Source of the DNA: Pseudomonadota bacterium
GTDB taxonomy: Bacteria > Desulfobacterota > Desulfovibrionia > Desulfovibrionales > Desulfovibrionaceae
DNA length: 8,814 bases
Assembly: GCA_018822065.1 (NCBI GenBank)
Contig: JAHJKV010000084.1
Location: 1 to 8,814, forward strand
Reading direction: 5' to 3'
Part shown: positions 6,000 through 8,814 of the stretch, piece after piece
Position numbering within the stretch: the stretch's first letter is position 1
Layout: the number at the start of each line of letters is the position of its first letter
Notes under the pieces: model-generated
Told to the model about the DNA's origin: nothing
The model's input: the letters and a program-made list of their open reading frames with translations, nothing else
Database searches by the model: none
Made by a program: the position numbers and the translations under genes

Positions 6000-6248
6000 C
6001 TACCAACGCCCGGCTGCGGAGCCGAGGTCGTTGTTGTCGTACACGTCGATGGTCTCATCGACCCCGTCGTCGTTCTTTTCCTCACTGGGTAATTTTACGC
6101 CACGAACGTTCATGTTCATGTTGCCCATATCCTTCAGTTGGTTTTTCTTCATGGGGCGCACCATGTTGTAGACCACAAAGGCCGGTATGAGCGCCGCGCC
6201 GCCGACGATGAGCAGGGCGATAAGGTTTCGAATGGTGTTGCTGTCCAT
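6000..6248 (-). CDS. Small single-pass membrane protein of unknown function
   Basis: I do not recognise a family for this 82-residue product. It has one clear hydrophobic helix (about 8-29, LIALLIVGGAALIPAFVVYNMV), then a basic RPMKKNQLKD stretch, a Met/Asn-rich MGNMNMNV, and an acidic Asp/Glu-rich C-terminal tail ending in GRW. Positive-inside considerations suggest the tail is cytoplasmic. ATG at 6248 is strongly supported by AAGGAG (6255-6260) with a six-base spacer. It sits between the two TPM genes in the lemA operon, 64 bp after the first and overlapping the ribosome binding site of the second, which implies a shared envelope role (inference). Good ribosome binding site, composition and fit to the operon make it very likely a real gene. 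Confidence 0.8.
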   Translation of the reverse strand: MDSNTIRNLIALLIVGGAALIPAFVVYNMVRPMKKNQLKDMGNMNMNVRGVKLPSEEKNDDGVDETIDVYDNNDLGSAAGRW

Positions 6249-6275
6249 GGGATGCTCCTTGGATTATGAATCAGG

Positions 6276-6308
6276 GTAGCATCAAACACGACGTGTTGCC
6301 ACTGCTAC
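6276..6308. promoter_or_regulatory. Intercistronic hairpin between the first TPM gene and the small membrane protein gene
   Basis: Two nested perfect stems can form: outer GTAGCA/TGCTAC (6276-6281, 6303-6308) and inner AACAC/GTGTT (6285-6289, 6293-6297) with a three-base loop. It lies right after the TPM gene stop (6313-6315) and before the next ribosome binding site. No U-tract follows on the minus strand, so it is more likely an mRNA-stabilising or partial-attenuation structure than a full terminator. Confidence 0.4.
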
Positions 6309-6312
6309 ACGT

Positions 6313-7119
6313 TTACCATCCACCAGATGCACCACCGCCTCCAAACCCGCCGCCGAAGCCACCACCGAAGCCGCCACCGCCGCTGAAGCCGCCTCCATCT
6401 CTATGGTCGCCGCCAAGCATGGAGCCGATGATCAGCCAGGGGAGGATGCCGGAGCCGGAGCGCTGGACGACCTTGTTGCCATTCTCATCCGTCATGACCG
6501 TGCCCCGTTTGGGGGTGAATATGTGGGCGATGATGAAGACGACAATAATGATGATGAAGAGCAGGGGAAAGCCTTCTGATTCTTCTTGTGACATCTCGGT
6601 TGCCACATATTCGCCGTGCACGGCCTGGACGATGGCCTGGGTGCCGGCCGCGATGCCCTGGTCGTAGTCGCCTTTCTTGAAGGCCGGGGTGATGATCGTA
6701 TCGATAATGGAACCCGCGAGCACGTCCGTGAGCACGCCCTCTAGACCGTAGCCCACCTCGATGCGCACCTTGCGCTCTTCCTGGGCCACGAGCAGCAGGA
6801 CGCCGTTGTCCTCCTTTTCCTGGCCCAGCTTCCAGGCATCGTGGGCCACGCGAAGGGAGAAGTCCTCCAGGGAGTCGCCCTCCAGGCTGGGGATGGTCAG
6901 GATGGCCACCTGGGTGCCGTCCGTGCTCTCCAACTGCGCCAAGTAGGTCTCAAGCTCCTGGCGCACCTCAGGCGAGAGCATGCCCGCCAAGTCGTTCACC
7001 CGACCCGTAAGAGTAGGGGGCTCCAGGGCCAGGGCGCTCGCCTTCAAGGCCAAGACCAGGACGACCGCCAGGAAGAGGGTGCGTCCGGAAAAGGCGACCC
7101 TGTTTCGTATCAATTGCAT
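6313..7119 (-). CDS. TPM-domain protein with signal peptide, C-terminal TM and Gly-rich tail (YgcG-like)
   Basis: A 268-residue exported protein. An N-terminal signal peptide (basic MQLIRNRV, hydrophobic 14-31, likely cleaved around ALALEPP) is followed by a TPM domain (about 38-165) with GRVNDLAGMLSPE, GTQVAILTIPSLEGDSLEDFSLRV, NGVLLLVAQEERKVRIEVGYGLEG and TPAFKKGDYDQGI. A transmembrane helix (about 185-202) and a tail of repeated GGFGGG ending in GGW (242-268) complete the classic YgcG layout. The domain should lie in the periplasm, anchored to the inner membrane. ATG at 7119 is four bases past the lemA stop (7124), with only a weak ribosome binding site, so translation probably depends on lemA. 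Partnership of TPM and LemA genes is common in bacteria; the shared function is unproven. Confidence 0.9.
   Translation of the reverse strand: MQLIRNRVAFSGRTLFLAVVLVLALKASALALEPPTLTGRVNDLAGMLSPEVRQELETYLAQLESTDGTQVAILTIPSLEGDSLEDFSLRVAHDAWKLGQEKEDNGVLLLVAQEERKVRIEVGYGLEGVLTDVLAGSIIDTIITPAFKKGDYDQGIAAGTQAIVQAVHGEYVATEMSQEESEGFPLLFIIIIVVFIIAHIFTPKRGTVMTDENGNKVVQRSGSGILPWLIIGSMLGGDHRDGGGFSGGGGFGGGFGGGFGGGGASGGW
6323..6396 (-). repeat. Glycine-codon repeat encoding the GGFG tail
   Basis: Degenerate tandem units of about 12 bp, read on the minus strand as GGN GGN TTC GGN, encode the GGGFSGGGGFGGGFGGGFGG segment of the first TPM protein. They give the plus strand its run of CCGCC/CCACC triplets. 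Such low-complexity tails are usual for YgcG-like proteins and can vary in length. Confidence 0.6.
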
Positions 7120-7123
7120 GCGC

Positions 7124-7723
7124 CTAGCTGCCCTGCCCGAAATCAACGGTGGGAAGGACCCTGGCCGCTGCATCCGCTTCGAAGAATTCCTTGCGCTCCA
7201 GGTTCAGCAGAAGCGAGTTGGTCAAGGAGTTCGGGAAGGTGCGGATGGAGGTGTTGAAAATCTTCACGATCTCGTTGTATCGCTGACGGGCCACGTTGAT
7301 GCGGTTCTCCGTGCCTTCGAGTTCATGCATGAGCGCCGTGAAATGGGTGTCCGCCTTGAGGTTCGGGTATTGTTCCTGGATCATCATCAGCTTGGAGAGC
7401 CAGGAGGAAAGTTCGCCCTGGGCGGCTTGGAACTGCTTCATGGCTGCAGGGTCGGAGAGCATCTCAGGGCTGAGGGTGATGGAGGTTGCCTTGGCCCGTG
7501 CCTCAATGACCCCGGTGAGGGTCTCCTGCTCGTGGGCCGCATAGCCCTTGACCGTGGACACCAGGTTGGGGATCAGGTCGCCCCGGCGCTGCAGGGTGGC
7601 TTCCAGGTTGCCCCAGGCCGCGAAGACCTCTTCTTCGTTGGCCTGTATTTGGTTGTAGCCGCAACCGGAGAGGGTGGTCAGGGCCAGGACGATCAGCATC
7701 AGGATGCTCAAACGGTATTTCAT
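7124..7723 (-). CDS. lemA: LemA family lipoprotein
   Basis: LemA-family proteins are small envelope proteins of alpha-helical-bundle fold with no agreed function. The 199-residue product starts with a lipoprotein signal (KYRLSILMLIVLALTT) ending in the lipobox LSGC, so Cys21 should be lipidated. It then shows the family hallmarks NEEEVFAAWGNLEATLQRR, GDLIPNLVSTVKGYAAHE (about 48-65) and the long helix ENRINVARQRYNEIVKIFN (139-157) followed by the conserved FPN. ATG at 7723 has AAGGAG (7732-7737) with an eight-base spacer; upstream extension is unnecessary. It is the first gene of the four-gene lemA-TPM-small protein-TPM operon and divergent from the glucokinase gene. Confidence 0.93.
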   Translation of the reverse strand: MKYRLSILMLIVLALTTLSGCGYNQIQANEEEVFAAWGNLEATLQRRGDLIPNLVSTVKGYAAHEQETLTGVIEARAKATSITLSPEMLSDPAAMKQFQAAQGELSSWLSKLMMIQEQYPNLKADTHFTALMHELEGTENRINVARQRYNEIVKIFNTSIRTFPNSLTNSLLLNLERKEFFEADAAARVLPTVDFGQGS

Positions 7724-7761
7724 AAAAATTTCTCCTTGGGGTTCGATGTTTGAAGACCATA

Positions 7762-7796
7762 GTCCAGGTAAGGACAAATTGTAAGTCTGTCCAGGT
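7762..7796. repeat. Direct repeat GTCCAGGT in the lemA-glk divergent region
   Basis: GTCCAGGT occurs at 7762-7769 and again at 7789-7796, 27 bp start to start. Between them GGACA (7772-7776) and TGTCC (7788-7792) form inverted arms, the latter overlapping the second repeat. The position between two divergent starts suggests possible binding of a regulator; no known motif is recognised. Confidence 0.3.
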
Positions 7797-7806
7797 CGGT
7801 TTCCCC

Positions 7807-7818
7807 TGTGTAAACACA
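7807..7818. promoter_or_regulatory. Candidate operator palindrome TGTGTAAACACA
   Basis: A perfect 5+5 palindrome around AA (TGTGT-AA-ACACA) lies 52 bp upstream of the glucokinase ATG and 84 bp upstream of the lemA ATG. It could be a repressor site for either gene. No convincing -35/-10 pair was found for either direction in the intergenic region. Confidence 0.3.
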
Positions 7819-7869
7819 CTTGCGTCGAAGAGGGATTCTGATAGTCTTACAGGCTATGGGGAACCACGC

Positions 7870-8814
7870 ATGAATATTCTGGCCATCGACATCGGCGGCA
7901 CCAACTCACGTTTCGCCCGGTTCACTCTGGAGGACGGGCGACTGACCATGGGCGAGGCGATCTGGCTGTCCACGGACGGGGCCAGCACCTTTGCGGGCAT
8001 CCTGGAAAACCTGGAGGCATCGGAATTTCCGTTGGCCCTGGAGGATGCGGACGCGGCGGTCATAGGCGTGCCCGGCCCGGTGCAGGAGCGCGTCTATTCC
8101 GACCCGCCCAACACCCCCTGGGACATCGACCTGCGAAAAACTCCGATCACACCCGGACGAACGGCCATGATCAACGACTTCGTGGCCCAGTCCTACGCCA
8201 CTCGCACCGACGCGGTGGAAGGCGGGCTGGTCATCCAGGCCGGGCAGGCGGAGAAGGAACGCTCCATCGCCATCATCGGCGCAGGCACCGGGCTCGGCCA
8301 TGGCGCGCTGGTGCCAACAGCCCATGGCTGGGTGGCTGTTCCCAGCGAGGGCGGCCACATGGCCTTCCCCTTCCAGGGGGACCAGGAGCGCGAGCTGGAA
8401 AAATTCGTGCTTCGAAAGACTGGTCATCCCTTCTGTCAGGTGGAAACCCTGGTCACCGGCTCCGGCTTGGCGCTCATCCACGAGTTCCTGACCGGCAAGA
8501 TCCTGACCCCTCGTGAAGTGGCCGAGACCCTGACGCCCGGCTCCCTGACCCTGTCCTGGTTTGCCCGTTTCTATGGCCGGGTGACCCGACAATGGGCCGT
8601 GGCAACCATCTCCCTGGGCGGCGTCTTTGTCACCGGCGGAGTGGCGGCCAAGAACCCCTCCTTGGTCACCGCCCCCGAGTTCCTGGCCGAGTTTCAGGAG
8701 CACCCTTGTTTCTCTGAGATTCTTTCAAACATTCCCATCGTCCTGAACGCCAACGAGGATTCCGGGCTCTGGGGCGCGGCCTACCACGGCAAGCAACTGC
8801 TGGAGCGGCGATGA
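7870..8814 (+). CDS. glk: Glucokinase (Glk family)
   Basis: Glucokinase phosphorylates glucose to glucose-6-phosphate with ATP in the cytoplasm, feeding glycolysis or glycogen turnover. The 314-residue product is full length for the bacterial Glk (PF02685) family and ends with TGA at the last base of the window. Visible motifs are the phosphate-1 loop DIGGTNSRFA (7-16), GVPGPV (66-71), INDFVA with the catalytic-type aspartate D103, GAGTGLG (137-143), the sugar-contacting SEGGH (E160, H163) and E192 in VETLVTGSGL, and the late Gly-rich GGVFVTGGVAAKNP (250-263). ATG at 7870 starts directly at the first beta strand (MNILAIDIGG) and has GGGGA seven bases upstream. Earlier in-frame starts back to 7750 would add a non-homologous leader. 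It is divergent from lemA, and no sugar transporter lies in the window. Confidence 0.95.
   Translation: MNILAIDIGGTNSRFARFTLEDGRLTMGEAIWLSTDGASTFAGILENLEASEFPLALEDADAAVIGVPGPVQERVYSDPPNTPWDIDLRKTPITPGRTAMINDFVAQSYATRTDAVEGGLVIQAGQAEKERSIAIIGAGTGLGHGALVPTAHGWVAVPSEGGHMAFPFQGDQERELEKFVLRKTGHPFCQVETLVTGSGLALIHEFLTGKILTPREVAETLTPGSLTLSWFARFYGRVTRQWAVATISLGGVFVTGGVAAKNPSLVTAPEFLAEFQEHPCFSEILSNIPIVLNANEDSGLWGAAYHGKQLLERR

Noticed and set aside
5488..6171. Long plus-strand open frame opposite the second TPM gene and small gene
   Set aside because: Composition (Gly/His/Gln runs, then Ser/Phe) is typical of antisense reading; both minus-strand genes have good starts and domain or topology support.
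7906..8703. Long minus-strand open frame opposite glucokinase (265 codons)
   Set aside because: Antisense shadow of a high-GC gene; Gly/Gln/His-rich composition, no ribosome binding site or recognisable domain, whereas the plus strand is unmistakable glucokinase.

Overview
This GC-rich window reads like ordinary bacterial chromosome, most plausibly from a motile Gram-negative Desulfovibrio-like (Desulfovibrionota) organism. The lineage is an inference from the overall look of the proteins, the lipoproteins, the sigma-54 control of motor genes and the gene mix; no single marker here proves it. I see no RNA genes, insertion sequences, CRISPR arrays or prophage genes.

Left part (137-3130, minus strand): a likely co-directional cluster transcribed right to left. 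It holds a small unrecognised ORF (start 3069), the Maf/YhdE-type nucleotide pyrophosphatase (start 2951), an M15-family zinc peptidase lipoprotein (start 2269), a TauE/SafE-type transporter with an apparent ATC start codon (1509), and phosphatidylglycerophosphatase A (pgpA). The cluster ends at a strong, probably bidirectional terminator at 137-171. The themes are envelope and lipid maintenance plus nucleotide housekeeping.

Centre (3082-4830, plus strand): a flagellar-motor stator pair in the order motB-motA, behind a near-consensus sigma-54 promoter and closed by a UUCG-tetraloop terminator. The motB-like gene is interrupted by a one-base frameshift in a run of nine C residues (3351-3359). 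This is either a phase-variable or mutated allele or a sequencing error.

Right part (4853-7723, minus strand): a DUF486/DMT-type small membrane protein, then an envelope operon read lemA, TPM-domain protein with Gly-rich tail, small single-TM protein, second TPM-domain protein. Spacings in the operon are tight and one stop codon is embedded in the next ribosome binding site.

Right end (7870-8814, plus strand): a complete glucokinase gene, divergent from lemA. The 146-bp divergent intergenic region carries a palindrome and a direct repeat that may be operators.

The most noteworthy items are the poly-C frameshift in motB under a sigma-54 promoter, the apparent ATC start of the transporter gene, and the unrecognised small membrane protein inside the lemA/TPM operon.
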